DNA of 64,000 bases from Bacteroidales bacterium (GTDB lineage: Bacteria; Bacteroidota; Bacteroidia; Bacteroidales; Marinilabiliaceae): assembly GCA_017960905.1 (NCBI GenBank), contig JAGCYH010000020.1, positions 55,013 to 119,012 of the forward strand, read 5' to 3'. The position numbers and the translations under genes are program-made. Below the pieces are notes generated by a model. It saw only the letters and a program-made list of their open reading frames with translations. It ran no database searches and was not told the DNA's origin. Below, in pieces: positions 36,611-45,682 of the stretch (position 1 is its first letter; each line of letters starts with the position of its first letter).

Positions 36611-38641
36611 TCAGTCGTCGAAGGAGGGATAGGTTGAGAATGAGGGTGCCGGGAGGCCTACTTCGTTGAACAGGACGGCATCGACATAATCGGCATAAGC
36701 GTAGCGGACGTATTTTGGATGCGCGACGATATGCGAGAAGAGCGACAGCTCTTTGCCTTTGGCAAAGACTGTGGCGCTGTAGAACTCGCCGTCGTCGCCT
36801 GCCACTTCGAAGCAGCTGCGGTCCGACTGCAAGAGGCGCAGTTCTTTCACATTGTCGAAACTGATGATAATGAGCGGACTCGACTCAGAGATGCTTTTTA
36901 TCTGCGGGCCGAAAGCAGTGAACGTATCGAGGCCGTAGACCTTGTTGAGGGCCGCTCTGGCAAGTCGTTCGCCCACTTCGAGTTTGTGGCTCGGATGTAT
37001 GGTGGCGCGGCTGCCCAAGTCGAGCGTCGAAATCATATAGCAGTTTTCGTTTTCGGTGGCGAAGCGCCTTTGCGCTTCGCGAAGGTTGGCCGCTGCGGCC
37101 TTACGGCCTTCGCCGCCGCCGTACGTCCACGGCGCTATCTGAGTGTAAATAATTGGCAATGAAGGATTTCCGAAAGTATTACGAATACAATCGACGTAGC
37201 ACTTCATAAGTCGCAGATACTGCTGCGCGCGTCCTACGTTCGACTCACCCTGGTACATGATGACGCCCGAAATCTTGTAGCGCGAGATGGGCGAAATCAT
37301 GCCGTTGTAGAGCGTAGTGGGCATACTCTGCTCGGGCATTTCCGAAGGGCGCGTCGCCTCGGGGAACGTGTTGGCCATGATGTCGAATTTTACAACTTCG
37401 CTGTCGGATATCTCACCGGCCACACAATAGAGCCATTCGCCCGACAGGTCGATAAACTCTTTGTTGCTCTTAATCAGTCGCAAAGCGTTATTGTCAATCA
37501 TATACGAGGTAAAGCCTCCGAGGCCGCCGCGGTCGATGACTTTGACGGCAATGGTGAGCTCTGTACCTTTTATATATCGGGCTGGTATTTCGTACAGGCG
37601 AGGCGTAAGATAATCGTTCTGAAGGATATGCTCGCCAATTTTAATGCCGTTGACGAATGTCATGTCGCAATCGTCGATTGCGCCGAGGTTGAGGCGCAGG
37701 TTGTGCCCCACCCACGACGACGGGATATTGAGTTTCTTGACGAACCAAACAACGCCGTCGAACTGTCCGAGTTTTGTACGTTCCCACGCCGTCGGCAGCT
37801 CCATGGTCGACCAGTTTTCGAAAGTCGACTCCGACTCAGCGATGTATTCGAAGCCGAAGTCGTCGGTGAACAGGTTCTGCAAGCTTGTCGATGGCAGGTT
37901 TTTGAGATAATTCTTATATTCCTCCTGTTTTTCTTTTATTTGCGGCATACGCTCGATAAACTCGCCGAAGTCGCGTTCTTGTCCGAGCTGCTTGCTGCAC
38001 GTCCATGCTTCGCATGGCGTGCCGCCCCACGAAGCGTTGATAACGCCGATAGGCACATTGAGACTGTCGCGCAGCATACGTGCGTAGAAATAGGCCACCG
38101 CGCTGAACTGCGGCGCGGTCTGCTGCGTTGTTTTCTCCCATTGGCCATGCACTTCGCAGTTTTCGCTGAGCGAGGTCTGCCGTTCCACTTTGAACATGCG
38201 CAACAGGTTGTCATTAGCTTTGCTAATGACATCGTGAGCGCCGCAGATGGTATCGTTGGCCCAGCCCGAGAGTGGCATCTCCATGTTCGACTGACCGTTG
38301 GCGAACCATACCTCGCCGAAAAGAATATCGTTGATAACTATCGTGGTGTCTGACGAGCTAATCTCTACCTGGTGGCTCTGTCCGTCGGTGCGAGGCGTTA
38401 CGACGCTTACCTCCCATATGCTGTCGAGCGAGGCAGTGGCCGACACGCGCAAGTCCCAGTCGGTGTTGATGCGCACACGCGACCCGGGCAACGCCGTTCC
38501 CCAGAATTTCACTTCGGAGTTCTGCTGCAGCACCATTCCGTCGGATATTATTTCGGGTAGTCGCAAGTGCGATTCGTTGCTACAACCCGCCAACATCATA
38601 AGAGCCGATAATATCAAAATAGTTCTCATCAGAAAAATCAT
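36611..38641 (-). CDS. Sialate O-acetylesterase-family lipoprotein (SGNH hydrolase)
   Basis: Removes O-acetyl groups from sialic acids or related glycans, cell-surface or periplasmic. A lipoprotein signal ends in LMMLAGC. The SGNH Ser lies in FGEVWFANGQSNMEMPL (about 109-125). A central galactose-binding-like beta domain interrupts the hydrolase, and the fold resumes with GVIMYQGESNVGRA and ends with the DxxH-type motif IHPSHKLEVGERLA. At about 676 residues the length is usual for the two-part bacterial enzymes. The ATG at 38641 is used; 38629 would also give a signal, and a TTG lies at 38644. It follows cvpA by 21 bases. Confidence 0.85.
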   Translation of the reverse strand: MIFLMRTILILSALMMLAGCSNESHLRLPEIISDGMVLQQNSEVKFWGTALPGSRVRINTDWDLRVSATASLDSIWEVSVVTPRTDGQSHQVEISSSDTTIVINDILFGEVWFANGQSNMEMPLSGWANDTICGAHDVISKANDNLLRMFKVERQTSLSENCEVHGQWEKTTQQTAPQFSAVAYFYARMLRDSLNVPIGVINASWGGTPCEAWTCSKQLGQERDFGEFIERMPQIKEKQEEYKNYLKNLPSTSLQNLFTDDFGFEYIAESESTFENWSTMELPTAWERTKLGQFDGVVWFVKKLNIPSSWVGHNLRLNLGAIDDCDMTFVNGIKIGEHILQNDYLTPRLYEIPARYIKGTELTIAVKVIDRGGLGGFTSYMIDNNALRLIKSNKEFIDLSGEWLYCVAGEISDSEVVKFDIMANTFPEATRPSEMPEQSMPTTLYNGMISPISRYKISGVIMYQGESNVGRAQQYLRLMKCYVDCIRNTFGNPSLPIIYTQIAPWTYGGGEGRKAAAANLREAQRRFATENENCYMISTLDLGSRATIHPSHKLEVGERLARAALNKVYGLDTFTAFGPQIKSISESSPLIIISFDNVKELRLLQSDRSCFEVAGDDGEFYSATVFAKGKELSLFSHIVAHPKYVRYAYADYVDAVLFNEVGLPAPSFSTYPSFDD

Positions 38642-38662
38642 CAATTGTTCAACCTCTGATTA

Positions 38663-39184
38663 TCAAAGATTTATATCCGACACGTCGACATTGTTAATCT
38701 GCTCCATGCCCGTTTCGATGTAAGGGAAAGCGAACTTAGCGAAATTGCTCACAAGGCCGTAAGTTTTCGACTCAGCCAGTTGGTCTTCGCCGACGAAAAC
38801 CGACAAGAGGCCGAAACGGTTGATAACGTACAACAGGCAGCTGAGCACAAACATTATCTTAAGCACCGAGAAGACGCCACCGCAAAGCCGGTTGACGATG
38901 CCCAGCGCGGCCAGACTGATAAGCCGGCTGACCAGATTGGCCAGAAAGTGTACAGCAATAACGACTATCACAAGCACGCCGGCGAAAGCCACGACTTTAG
39001 CCATTGTTTCGTTCTCCATATATGAGAGCAGCCAACCGGCCACTACGCCGCTGAAATGCTTGGCGCAAAACGCACCTAATATTATGCCTATCAGACCTGC
39101 AAGCTCCCTCACCAATCCTTTCGACATTCCCATTACAAACGCCACTGCTGCTATGGCAAGTATCACAATATCGACTGTGTTCAT
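38663..39184 (-). CDS. CvpA-family membrane protein
   Basis: The 173-residue integral membrane protein has four or five helices. The family pattern is visible: DIVILAIAAVAFVMGMSKGLVRELAGLIG at the N-terminus, and a Gly-rich helix IVNRLCGGVFSVLKIMF in the middle. CvpA is needed for colicin V production and purF-linked regulation in E. coli, and for bile-acid tolerance in some bacteria; the molecular role is unclear. Its promoter box is at 39204-39211. Confidence 0.85.
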   Translation of the reverse strand: MNTVDIVILAIAAVAFVMGMSKGLVRELAGLIGIILGAFCAKHFSGVVAGWLLSYMENETMAKVVAFAGVLVIVVIAVHFLANLVSRLISLAALGIVNRLCGGVFSVLKIMFVLSCLLYVINRFGLLSVFVGEDQLAESKTYGLVSNFAKFAFPYIETGMEQINNVDVSDINL

Positions 39185-39203
39185 TTTTGTGTTTTTAAGT
39201 ATG

Positions 39204-39211
39204 CAAATTTA
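39204..39211 (-). promoter_or_regulatory. -7 promoter box TAAATTTG for cvpA-esterase
   Basis: Exact TAnnTTTG on the minus strand, 20 bases before the cvpA ATG. Confidence 0.55.
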
Positions 39212-39368
39212 ATCAGTATTTTCTTATCGTTGTCTACAAAAATTCAGAAAAATCAATGCTTTTGCGAAATTAAATACGTTTTTTGCGCCTCTCTGTTCGC
39301 CTAAATCACCACTATTTGTGCAAATTTACATCAAACATCTGTGTATCAATAAAATAAAAAGGCAAAAA

Positions 39369-39400
39369 AAACGGAATTGCGGCTTGTCGCAATTCCGTTT
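39369..39400 (-). terminator. Terminator after tRNA-Arg
   Basis: AAACGGAATTGCG and its exact reverse complement around a 6-base loop, directly downstream of the tRNA on the minus strand, with an A-run on the plus strand left side that reads as a T run. Confidence 0.8.
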
Positions 39401-39412
39401 ATAACTCTTTAG

Positions 39413-39484
39413 TAGCCCCACCGAGACTCGAACTCGAATCTAGAGTTTAGGAAACTCCCATTCTATCCCTTGAACTATAAGGCC
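39413..39484 (-). tRNA. tRNA-Arg (anticodon CCU)
   Basis: Read on the minus strand it folds as a cloverleaf. The acceptor GGCCTTA pairs with TGGGGCT including G-U pairs. T8-A9 are present. The anticodon stem GGAGT/ACTCT encloses loop TTCCTAA, giving CCU. The T arm has loop TTCGAGT. The discriminator is A and the CCA end is not encoded. A -7 box precedes it (39497-39504). Confidence 0.9.
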
Positions 39485-39496
39485 GTTTTGCAGTCG

Positions 39497-39504
39497 CAAA
39501 ATTA
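39497..39504 (-). promoter_or_regulatory. -7 promoter box TAATTTTG for tRNA-Arg
   Basis: Exact TAnnTTTG on the minus strand, 12 bases before the tRNA 5' end. Confidence 0.6.
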
Positions 39505-39535
39505 GCAATTTTTCGCCGTTCGGCAAAAAATAATA

Positions 39536-40459
39536 TCAATAACGGTACTTCGAATCGTCGTCGGACATGATGTTGAGATAGCTCTGATAGCGCGATGCGG
39601 GCAGTACGCCTTCGCGTACTGCGTTTTTCACTGCGCAGCCCGGTTCGTGCGTATGCGTGCAGTTGCAGAACTGGCACTCGTCGGATATTTTGAAAATGTC
39701 GCGGAAGTAGTGCGAAATCTCCTCTTTTTCGATATTTGTAATTCCAAAGCCCCTAATTCCCGGTGTATCAATCACATAGCCACCAAAGCTGAATTTGTGC
39801 ATCTCGGCATTAGTGGTTGTGTGCTTGCCGCTGTTGTTGGCCTCGCTTATATCGTCGGTACGCAGGTTGAGCGTTGGCTCTATGCGGTTTATGAGCGTCG
39901 ACTTGCCGACGCCCGAATGGCCTGCTATGACGCTTATCTTGTCTTTCAGATGCTGTTTGACAGTTTCGAGACCCTCGTTGTTCTTGGCCGACACTTCGCA
40001 CACGGAGTAGCCCATGTCGCTGTAAATTTTCTTGAGCGCGTCGAGCTCAGCTTGCTGAGGCTCGTCGTAGCGGTCGATTTTGTTGAAAACAATGACCACC
40101 GGCACGCCGAAGGCTTCGGCCGAGGCCAAGAAACGGTCGATGAAAGTCGTCGTCGTTATCGGATAGTTGACCGTAACGACGAGTAGCGCCTGATCGACAT
40201 TGGCGGCGAGCACGTGCGTCTGTTTCGACAAGTTTGTCGAACGGCGCACGACGTAGTTGCGGCGCGGAAGCAGCTCAGCTATGACGCCTTCGCCGTCTTC
40301 GACGGCGAACTCGACATAGTCGCCCACGGCCACAGGGTTGGTGCTTTTGATGTTGTCGAGGCGCATACGGCCTTTCACGCGGCACTCCACCGAGAGTCCC
40401 TGTTCGTCGCGCACCACATAATGGCTTCCTGTCGATTTTATTACCGTTCCTTTGGGCAT
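39536..40459 (-). CDS. rsgA: Small ribosomal subunit biogenesis GTPase RsgA
   Basis: GTPase that checks late 30S subunit assembly. The 307 residues show an N-terminal OB fold and the circularly permuted GTPase order: G4 NKID (126-129), then G1 GHSGVGKS (180-187), then G3 DTPG (231-234). A C-terminal zinc-binding region contains Cys262, Cys265, Cys267, His and Cys275. The ATG at 40459 is preferred over an upstream in-frame start at 40570 because the -7 box lies between them and MPKG is a usual N-terminus. Confidence 0.94.
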   Translation of the reverse strand: MPKGTVIKSTGSHYVVRDEQGLSVECRVKGRMRLDNIKSTNPVAVGDYVEFAVEDGEGVIAELLPRRNYVVRRSTNLSKQTHVLAANVDQALLVVTVNYPITTTTFIDRFLASAEAFGVPVVIVFNKIDRYDEPQQAELDALKKIYSDMGYSVCEVSAKNNEGLETVKQHLKDKISVIAGHSGVGKSTLINRIEPTLNLRTDDISEANNSGKHTTTNAEMHKFSFGGYVIDTPGIRGFGITNIEKEEISHYFRDIFKISDECQFCNCTHTHEPGCAVKNAVREGVLPASRYQSYLNIMSDDDSKYRY

Positions 40460-40476
40460 AAAATGAAACTTTTGCG

Positions 40477-40484
40477 CAAATGTA
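40477..40484 (-). promoter_or_regulatory. -7 promoter box TACATTTG for rsgA
   Basis: Exact TAnnTTTG on the minus strand, 18 bases before the ATG at 40459; it decides the rsgA start. Confidence 0.6.
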
Positions 40485-40540
40485 TTATTTTTAACAATAA
40501 GTTCGCGTTTTTCACAAAAAAAAAATTCGGTAACGGCATA

Positions 40541-40576
40541 AAAAAAGTGCCACGCCTTACGGCATGGCACTTTTTT
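40541..40576. terminator. Terminator after the outer-membrane protein gene
   Basis: AAAAAAGTGCCA-c-GCC and GGC-a-TGGCACTTTTTT enclose TTAC. It lies 27 bases beyond the stop of the gene at 40603 and is A/T-flanked for use on either strand. Confidence 0.85.
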
Positions 40577-40602
40577 ATAAGGTAAACTTGAAAAAAACTT
40601 CT

Positions 40603-41190
40603 TTAGAATTTGAAAGTAACACCGAACGACCAGAGGGCGAAATTGTCCCAGCTAACTTCAGAGTGCAGTCCGAAGCCGTCGGTGAGCATGAAGCGGATAC
40701 CGCCGAACGGGCGCGGCGAGATGACGCGTGTATGAGTGTCGGTAATCTTCTCGCTACCTTCGCCGGCTTTTGCCTTATTAATATCAACAATACCGCAAGT
40801 GATACCGGCGTAAGTGCCGAGTTGCGGAATGAACTGATAGTGGAAAGCGCCGCGTGTAGCGATGCGAACACGTGTATAGTCGACGTTGTGCTTAGAGCCG
40901 AAGCCGAAACCGAGCTGACCGCCAACGGTAACAGTACCTTTGCCTTTGATAAGACCGTCGAGGATGCCGTATTCGATAACAGCGCCGAGCGAGCTCTGAG
41001 CTACATTGCCATGCCAGCCGAAGTCGTCATCGTCGTAACCGAAATCGTCGATATCGAACGTGCCGATGCCGTAATCGAGGTTGATGCCGAGATTGCCTTT
41101 ACCGAAAGAATTGTCGCGTGCCGAAGCTGTTGCGAGGCAGAGAAATGCTGCCAGGACACTAAGAAATAACTTTTTTGTTGTCATAGTCAT
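40603..41190 (-). CDS. Small outer-membrane beta-barrel protein, hypothetical
   Basis: The 195-residue product has a signal peptide ending ATASA and then alternating beta-strand sequence (VTVGGQLGFGFGS, RGAFHYQFIPQLGTYAG). It finishes with an aromatic terminal strand, FGVTFKF, the usual outer-membrane barrel signal. An Asp-rich loop (FGYDDDDFGW) near residue 50 faces the outside or binds cations. It looks like a porin-like or OmpW-like family; no precise function can be given. The promoter box is at 41215-41222. Confidence 0.75.
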   Translation of the reverse strand: MTMTTKKLFLSVLAAFLCLATASARDNSFGKGNLGINLDYGIGTFDIDDFGYDDDDFGWHGNVAQSSLGAVIEYGILDGLIKGKGTVTVGGQLGFGFGSKHNVDYTRVRIATRGAFHYQFIPQLGTYAGITCGIVDINKAKAGEGSEKITDTHTRVISPRPFGGIRFMLTDGFGLHSEVSWDNFALWSFGVTFKF

Positions 41191-41214
41191 ACTAAAATTT
41201 TGTTGTTTCGGGCG

Positions 41215-41222
41215 CAAAGATA
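41215..41222 (-). promoter_or_regulatory. -7 promoter box TATCTTTG
   Basis: Exact TAnnTTTG on the minus strand, 25 bases before the ATG at 41190. Confidence 0.6.
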
Positions 41223-41355
41223 CAAAGCTTTTTGTAATTTTGCACCAAAATACAAAAATGCAGAATCACGGGATGCGGAAGTTTATTTTTTCCGAATTTT
41301 TGTAGAAGTTTTTAAGCTATTGGACGGAAACATGAAAAAAAGGGAAATAATTATT

Positions 41356-41363
41356 TACATTTG
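41356..41363 (+). promoter_or_regulatory. -7 promoter box TACATTTG
   Basis: Exact TAnnTTTG, 37 bases before the ATG at 41400. It lies at an in-frame upstream start (41361), which is therefore excluded. Confidence 0.6.
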
Positions 41364-41399
41364 CACCGTGAAATAGAAAAAAAGAAAAAAGACATAATA

Positions 41400-42104
41400 A
41401 TGAAGAAATTTTTATTAGCAATAGCAGTAATGTTTTGCGCGACAACAGTTGCGAGCGCTCAGATGCAGTTCCGTTATGGTTTCAAAGGTGGTTTGAACTT
41501 TGCCACATTCAGCAGCGACCCTGATGACATACAGGCCCGTCTGGGTCAGTGGGGTGTCTTGTGCCGCTTCGAATTCGGCTCATTTGCGATACAACCCGAG
41601 GTGTTCTACTCACGTCAGGGCGTGCGTTCGCTCGAAAAAGTCATTTTCGACCATCACAAATACGGTCCGGCATTTGCCACGGGCGACATTCTCGAAACAG
41701 AATACTACAAACTGGGCGTTCTCACCGACAACATCCAGATGCCTATAATAGCAAAATACTACCTGCCGTTCAGCGGCGTGCTCAAAGGCAGCAACATACA
41801 AGCCGGTCCGCAGTTCAGCCAACGATTCGACTATAAGATATCGAGTCCGAGCCAGAAAGGCTATCTGGCCGACAGCCGCATGGGCGAGCGCGAAGACATC
41901 AACTTCATTGGCAAGTTCAACAGTCTGGGTCGCGACATGAACCAGTTCACCATAGCAGCCAGCTTCGGCTTCGGCTACGACTCTGAGTCGGGCATTGGCG
42001 TCGATTTGCGTTGCAACTGGGGTCTGACACCGGTGTTCAAAACCCTTTACAACACCAACTCGACCGACCGAGTTTACTCAGTATCATTCACTTACGTATT
42101 CTAA
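41400..42104 (+). CDS. PorT-like outer-membrane beta-barrel protein
   Basis: The 234-residue product has a signal peptide ending ASAQ. The GFKGGLNFATF motif follows, as in PorT/OMP_b-brl_2 proteins of Bacteroidetes, then FGSFAIQPEVFYSRQGV and PIIAKYYLPF. The final strand is VYSVSFTYVF. Members range from T9SS-associated PorT to barrels of unknown role; a T9SS role is not shown here. The start at 41400 gives a standard signal peptide. Confidence 0.8.
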   Translation: MKKFLLAIAVMFCATTVASAQMQFRYGFKGGLNFATFSSDPDDIQARLGQWGVLCRFEFGSFAIQPEVFYSRQGVRSLEKVIFDHHKYGPAFATGDILETEYYKLGVLTDNIQMPIIAKYYLPFSGVLKGSNIQAGPQFSQRFDYKISSPSQKGYLADSRMGEREDINFIGKFNSLGRDMNQFTIAASFGFGYDSESGIGVDLRCNWGLTPVFKTLYNTNSTDRVYSVSFTYVF

Positions 42105-42120
42105 CACATAGCATACTCCG

Positions 42121-42153
42121 ACAATGCTCAGCACCTTGGGTGCTGAGCATTGT
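42121..42153 (+). terminator. Terminator between the barrel protein and ychF
   Basis: ACAATGCTCAGCACC and GGTGCTGAGCATTGT around TTG, with GTTTTTG following. Perfect 15-base stem. Confidence 0.8.
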
Positions 42154-42172
42154 TGTTTTTGCGCAATTGTTG

Positions 42173-42180
42173 TATCTTTG
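42173..42180 (+). promoter_or_regulatory. -7 promoter box TATCTTTG for ychF
   Basis: Exact TAnnTTTG, 45 bases before the ychF ATG and 20 bases after the upstream terminator. Confidence 0.6.
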
Positions 42181-42225
42181 CACACCGAAAAACAGAAAAA
42201 AATAACAAAAAAAACGATATAAACT

Positions 42226-43329
42226 ATGGGACTACAATGCGGTATAGTCGGACTGCCCAACGTGGGTAAATCGACTTTGTTCAACTGCCTCTCGAACGCC
42301 AAAGCACAGTCGGCGAATTTCCCTTTTTGCACAATAGAGCCTAACGTGGGCGTCATCACCGTGCCCGACAAACGGTTGGAAGTGCTTGATTCAATGGTAC
42401 ATCCGGCACAAGTAGTGCCGACAACTGTAGAGATAGTCGACATTGCCGGCCTCGTGAAAGGCGCGAGCAAAGGCGAGGGCCTGGGCAACAAATTCCTGGC
42501 CAACATACGCGAAACCGACGCCATAATACACGTGCTGCGCTGCTTCGACGACAGCAACATAGTGCGCGAAGGCGGTGCGCCGGTTGACCCCGTAGCCGAC
42601 AAAGAGATAATCGACACCGAGCTGCAGCTCAAAGACCTCGAAACCGTAGAAAGCCGCATCAGCCGTTGCGAGAAGCAAGCCATAAGCGGCAAAGACGCCG
42701 ACGCTAAAAAACTGCTCGACGTGCTGCTACGCTTCAAGGAAGCTCTCGAAGCGGGCAAGAACGCCCGCTCGGTAGAGCTCACCGAACCCGAAGAGAAATT
42801 AGCTCACGACCTGTTTCTGCTTACGCAGAAACCCGTCATGTACGTCTGCAACGTCGATGACGCCTCGGCAGTATCGGGCAACGCGTACGTAGAAGCCGTA
42901 CGCGAAGCCACCAAAGGCGAAGACGCCGAGATACTCGTCATTGCCGCACAAACCGAAGCCGACATTGCCGAGCTCGAGACATACGAAGAGCGCCAGATGT
43001 TCCTCAACGACCTCGGACTCGAAGAGTCGGGCGTGGTGAAACTCATCCGCTCGGCATACAACTTACTGAAACTCAAGACATTCTTCACCGTCGGACCGAA
43101 AGAGGTGCGCGCCTGGACATTCAAAGCCGGATTCAAAGCGCCGCAAGCAGCAGGCGTCATTCACACCGATTTCGAGAAAGGATTCATTCGCGCTGAAGTG
43201 ATAAAATACGACGACTTCATCAAACTCGGGTCAGAGACAGCCTGCAAAGAGGCCGGCAAACTTGGCATCGAAGGCAAAGACTACGTTGTGGAAGACGGCG
43301 ATATAATGCATTTCAGATTCAACGTGTAA
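42226..43329 (+). CDS. ychF: Redox-regulated ribosome-binding ATPase YchF
   Basis: Obg-family P-loop protein that prefers ATP and binds ribosomes. In 367 residues the G1 loop GLPNVGKSTLF (about 8-18) is followed by the G2/G3 segment FPFCTIEPNVG and DIAGLVKGASKGEGLGN. The G4 is non-standard (CNVDD), as is usual for this ATP-specific branch. The C-terminal TGS-like region contains KTFFTVGPKEVRAWTF and ends GDIMHFRFNV. Length and ending are typical. Confidence 0.96.
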   Translation: MGLQCGIVGLPNVGKSTLFNCLSNAKAQSANFPFCTIEPNVGVITVPDKRLEVLDSMVHPAQVVPTTVEIVDIAGLVKGASKGEGLGNKFLANIRETDAIIHVLRCFDDSNIVREGGAPVDPVADKEIIDTELQLKDLETVESRISRCEKQAISGKDADAKKLLDVLLRFKEALEAGKNARSVELTEPEEKLAHDLFLLTQKPVMYVCNVDDASAVSGNAYVEAVREATKGEDAEILVIAAQTEADIAELETYEERQMFLNDLGLEESGVVKLIRSAYNLLKLKTFFTVGPKEVRAWTFKAGFKAPQAAGVIHTDFEKGFIRAEVIKYDDFIKLGSETACKEAGKLGIEGKDYVVEDGDIMHFRFNV

Positions 43330-43381
43330 AAAAAACTGCAAACTTTTTGCGTCGTGCTATTGCACGATGCAAAAAAGTTTG

Positions 43382-43389
43382 TAACTTTG
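43382..43389 (+). promoter_or_regulatory. -7 promoter box TAACTTTG for tRNA-Cys
   Basis: Exact TAnnTTTG, 19 bases before the tRNA 5' end. Confidence 0.6.
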
Positions 43390-43408
43390 CAACGCAAAAC
43401 AGCAATAG

Positions 43409-43479
43409 GGTCGGTTGGCCGATAGGTTAGGTAACGGTCTGCAAAACCGTCCAGAGCGGTTCGATTCCGCTACCGACCT
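43409..43479 (+). tRNA. tRNA-Cys (anticodon GCA)
   Basis: The acceptor GGTCGGT pairs with ACCGACC and the discriminator is T. The anticodon loop CTGCAAA gives GCA, and the T loop is TTCGATT. No CCA is encoded. The terminator follows at once. Confidence 0.95.
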
Positions 43480-43481
43480 CG

Positions 43482-43520
43482 AAACAGATTACACAAATAA
43501 TTGTGTAATCTGTTTTTTTA
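43482..43520 (+). terminator. Terminator of tRNA-Cys
   Basis: AAACAGATTACACAA and its exact reverse complement around ATAA, ending in a T run. Confidence 0.9.
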
Positions 43521-43574
43521 TTCACAAATCTCATCATTTTCACGCAAAAAGTTGTTTTTACCGCCAACAAGCAT

Positions 43575-43582
43575 TAATTTTG
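43575..43582 (+). promoter_or_regulatory. -7 promoter box TAATTTTG for the M23 peptidase gene
   Basis: Exact TAnnTTTG, 33 bases before the ATG at 43616. Confidence 0.55.
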
Positions 43583-43615
43583 ACGTGAAAGAAACAACAT
43601 CGGTTTTTTATAAAA

Positions 43616-44494
43616 ATGAGCAAAGAAGGAATAAGAGCAAAACTCCGTCGGAAACTGCAAATATCAGTGTTTACCGAAAAGTCGTACGAACAGCTTTTTT
43701 CGATAAAACTGTCACCTATAACTGCCTTTATAGCAATTGGTTTCGTAGCCATACTGCTTATTGTGAGCGTCATTCTGCTGGTGGCGTTCACCGGCCTCAA
43801 AGAATACATTCCGGGATACCCTACAGGCGAAGAGAGACGACTGATAATGAACAACTTACAGCGTAGCGACTCGTTGCTTTTCGAAATCAACCGCCGCGAC
43901 CGCATGATAGCCGACATACGCAACGCTCTGTCGGGCGAACTGCCCACAGAGGCCTACTCGCACGACTCGCTGCTTTTTGAAAAGAAAAAGAGCAATGTGG
44001 AAATCGACTTCACAAAATCGGAAGCCGACAGCATTTTCAGAGCACAGATAGAGGCCGAAGAGAGGTTCAACATAGCAGCCAACGCCACCGCCAGCTACTC
44101 GTCGTTCGGCTCCAACCTTGAACTCATTCACTTCTTCACGCCGCTCAAGGGCGTAGTGACGAACAAATTCGGCGAAGGCACAGGCCACTACGGCATCGAC
44201 ATAGTCAATGCCGAGAGCGCGCGCGTGTCGTCGATTCTCGACGGCACAGTGATTTTTGCCGAATGGACGGTAGAAACGGGCTATATCATTCAGATTCAGC
44301 ACGATAACAACATCGTTTCGATATATAAGCATAACGGCAAACTGCTCAAAAAAGTCGGCACGCACGTAAGTGCGGGCGAGGCAATAGCTCTGCTCGGCAA
44401 CTCGGGCGAACTGACCACCGGGCCGCACCTTCACTTCGAGATGTGGTACGGCGGCGTGCCTCTCGACCCCGAAAATTATATATCGTTCGAATAA
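43616..44494 (+). CDS. Membrane-anchored M23-family (LytM-type) metallopeptidase
   Basis: Predicted peptidoglycan endopeptidase or LytM activator. The 292 residues have a cytoplasmic N-terminal segment, one membrane helix (about 34-58) and a periplasmic stalk. The M23 domain contains HYGIDI (the HxxxD zinc half-site) near 196-201 and GPHLHFEMW (HxH) near 271-279. All zinc residues are present, so it may be active. dxr starts 15 bases later and may share the transcript. Confidence 0.88.
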   Translation: MSKEGIRAKLRRKLQISVFTEKSYEQLFSIKLSPITAFIAIGFVAILLIVSVILLVAFTGLKEYIPGYPTGEERRLIMNNLQRSDSLLFEINRRDRMIADIRNALSGELPTEAYSHDSLLFEKKKSNVEIDFTKSEADSIFRAQIEAEERFNIAANATASYSSFGSNLELIHFFTPLKGVVTNKFGEGTGHYGIDIVNAESARVSSILDGTVIFAEWTVETGYIIQIQHDNNIVSIYKHNGKLLKKVGTHVSAGEAIALLGNSGELTTGPHLHFEMWYGGVPLDPENYISFE

Positions 44495-44509
44495 AAAAAC
44501 AGCAAAGAC

Positions 44510-45673
44510 GTGAAGCACATAGCGATATTAGGCTCTACAGGCTCAATTGGCACCCAGGCACTCGATGTCGTTGAGAAACACAGCGACTTGTTTGTGCCCG
44601 AAATACTCGTTGCCAACAACAACGTGGAACTGCTTGCGCAGCAAGCTATTAAGTTCCGCCCGCGTATTGTTGTGATAGGCAACGAAGCCAAATACAACGA
44701 GCTTTGCGAGTTGTTGAAAAACACTGACACAAAGGTATTTGCAGGCCAACAGGCTGTTGTCGACGCCGCCGCGAGCGACCTTGTCGACACGGTTCTCGTG
44801 GCGCTTGTGGGCTTCAGCGGACTTCGCCCAACGCGCCAAGCCATCGAAGCGCACAAAACCATAGCGTTGGCCAATAAAGAGACACTCGTTGTAGCTGGCG
44901 AATACATCATGAGCGCCGCAAAACGAAACGGAGTGCACATACTGCCTGTCGATTCGGAGCATTCGGCTATCTTCCAGTGCCTCAACGGCGAACGTCATCT
45001 GAAACCCGAAAAAATAATCCTGACAGCATCGGGCGGACCGTTCCGCGGGCGCACCGAAGACGACTTGCGCGGCATAACGCCCGCGCAAGCCCTCAAACAC
45101 CCCAACTGGAACATGGGCGCAAAGGTTACCATCGACTCGGCGTCGCTCATGAACAAAGGTCTCGAATCGATAGAGGCAAAATGGCTTTTCGATGTCGAAC
45201 CGGCTCAAATAGAGATAGTTGTGCATCCGCAGTCGATAGTCCATTCGCTCGTTGAGTTCGCCGACGGCTCACTCAAGGCGCAAATAGGCATGCCCGACAT
45301 GCGGTTGCCCATACAGTACGCCCTCACCTACCCCGACCGGCTGCCATGTCCAGCGCCGAGGTTTCACTTTGCCGAGCACCCGTCGCTCACTTTTGAGCAG
45401 CCCGACACAAAACTCTTCCGCAATCTGCCAATAGCGCATGAAGCCATGCGCCGCGGCGGCAACGCACCGTGCATCATGAACGGAGCCAACGAAGTGGCTG
45501 TGGCTGAGTTCCTTAATGGCCGGCTGCCGTTCCTCAGCATGCCCGACGTCATCGAATACGCACTCGAGAAATGCACATTCTGCGCCTCGCCGTCGTTCGA
45601 CGACTACTTCGATACCGACATCGAAGCACGAAAGACTGCCCGTGAGTTTATCGAAAAAAATGTAACACTATAA
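44510..45673 (+). CDS. dxr: 1-deoxy-D-xylulose 5-phosphate reductoisomerase, GTG start
   Basis: NADPH-dependent second step of the MEP isoprenoid pathway, cytoplasmic. In 387 residues the NADPH loop GSTGSIGT (7-14) is followed by ALANKETLVVAGE near 122-134, and the active-site stretch VDSEHSAIFQCL near 147-158. Then come TASGGPFR and the Met/Ser-rich WNMGAKVTIDSASLMNKG segment. All are intact. The start is GTG at 44510; no ATG fits the conserved N-terminus. Confidence 0.95.
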   Translation: MKHIAILGSTGSIGTQALDVVEKHSDLFVPEILVANNNVELLAQQAIKFRPRIVVIGNEAKYNELCELLKNTDTKVFAGQQAVVDAAASDLVDTVLVALVGFSGLRPTRQAIEAHKTIALANKETLVVAGEYIMSAAKRNGVHILPVDSEHSAIFQCLNGERHLKPEKIILTASGGPFRGRTEDDLRGITPAQALKHPNWNMGAKVTIDSASLMNKGLESIEAKWLFDVEPAQIEIVVHPQSIVHSLVEFADGSLKAQIGMPDMRLPIQYALTYPDRLPCPAPRFHFAEHPSLTFEQPDTKLFRNLPIAHEAMRRGGNAPCIMNGANEVAVAEFLNGRLPFLSMPDVIEYALEKCTFCASPSFDDYFDTDIEARKTAREFIEKNVTL

Positions 45674-45682
45674 CACCGCGAT

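Noticed and set aside
43382..43515. Riboswitch between ychF and the M23 gene
   Set aside because: The conserved structure is fully explained by tRNA-Cys and its terminator.
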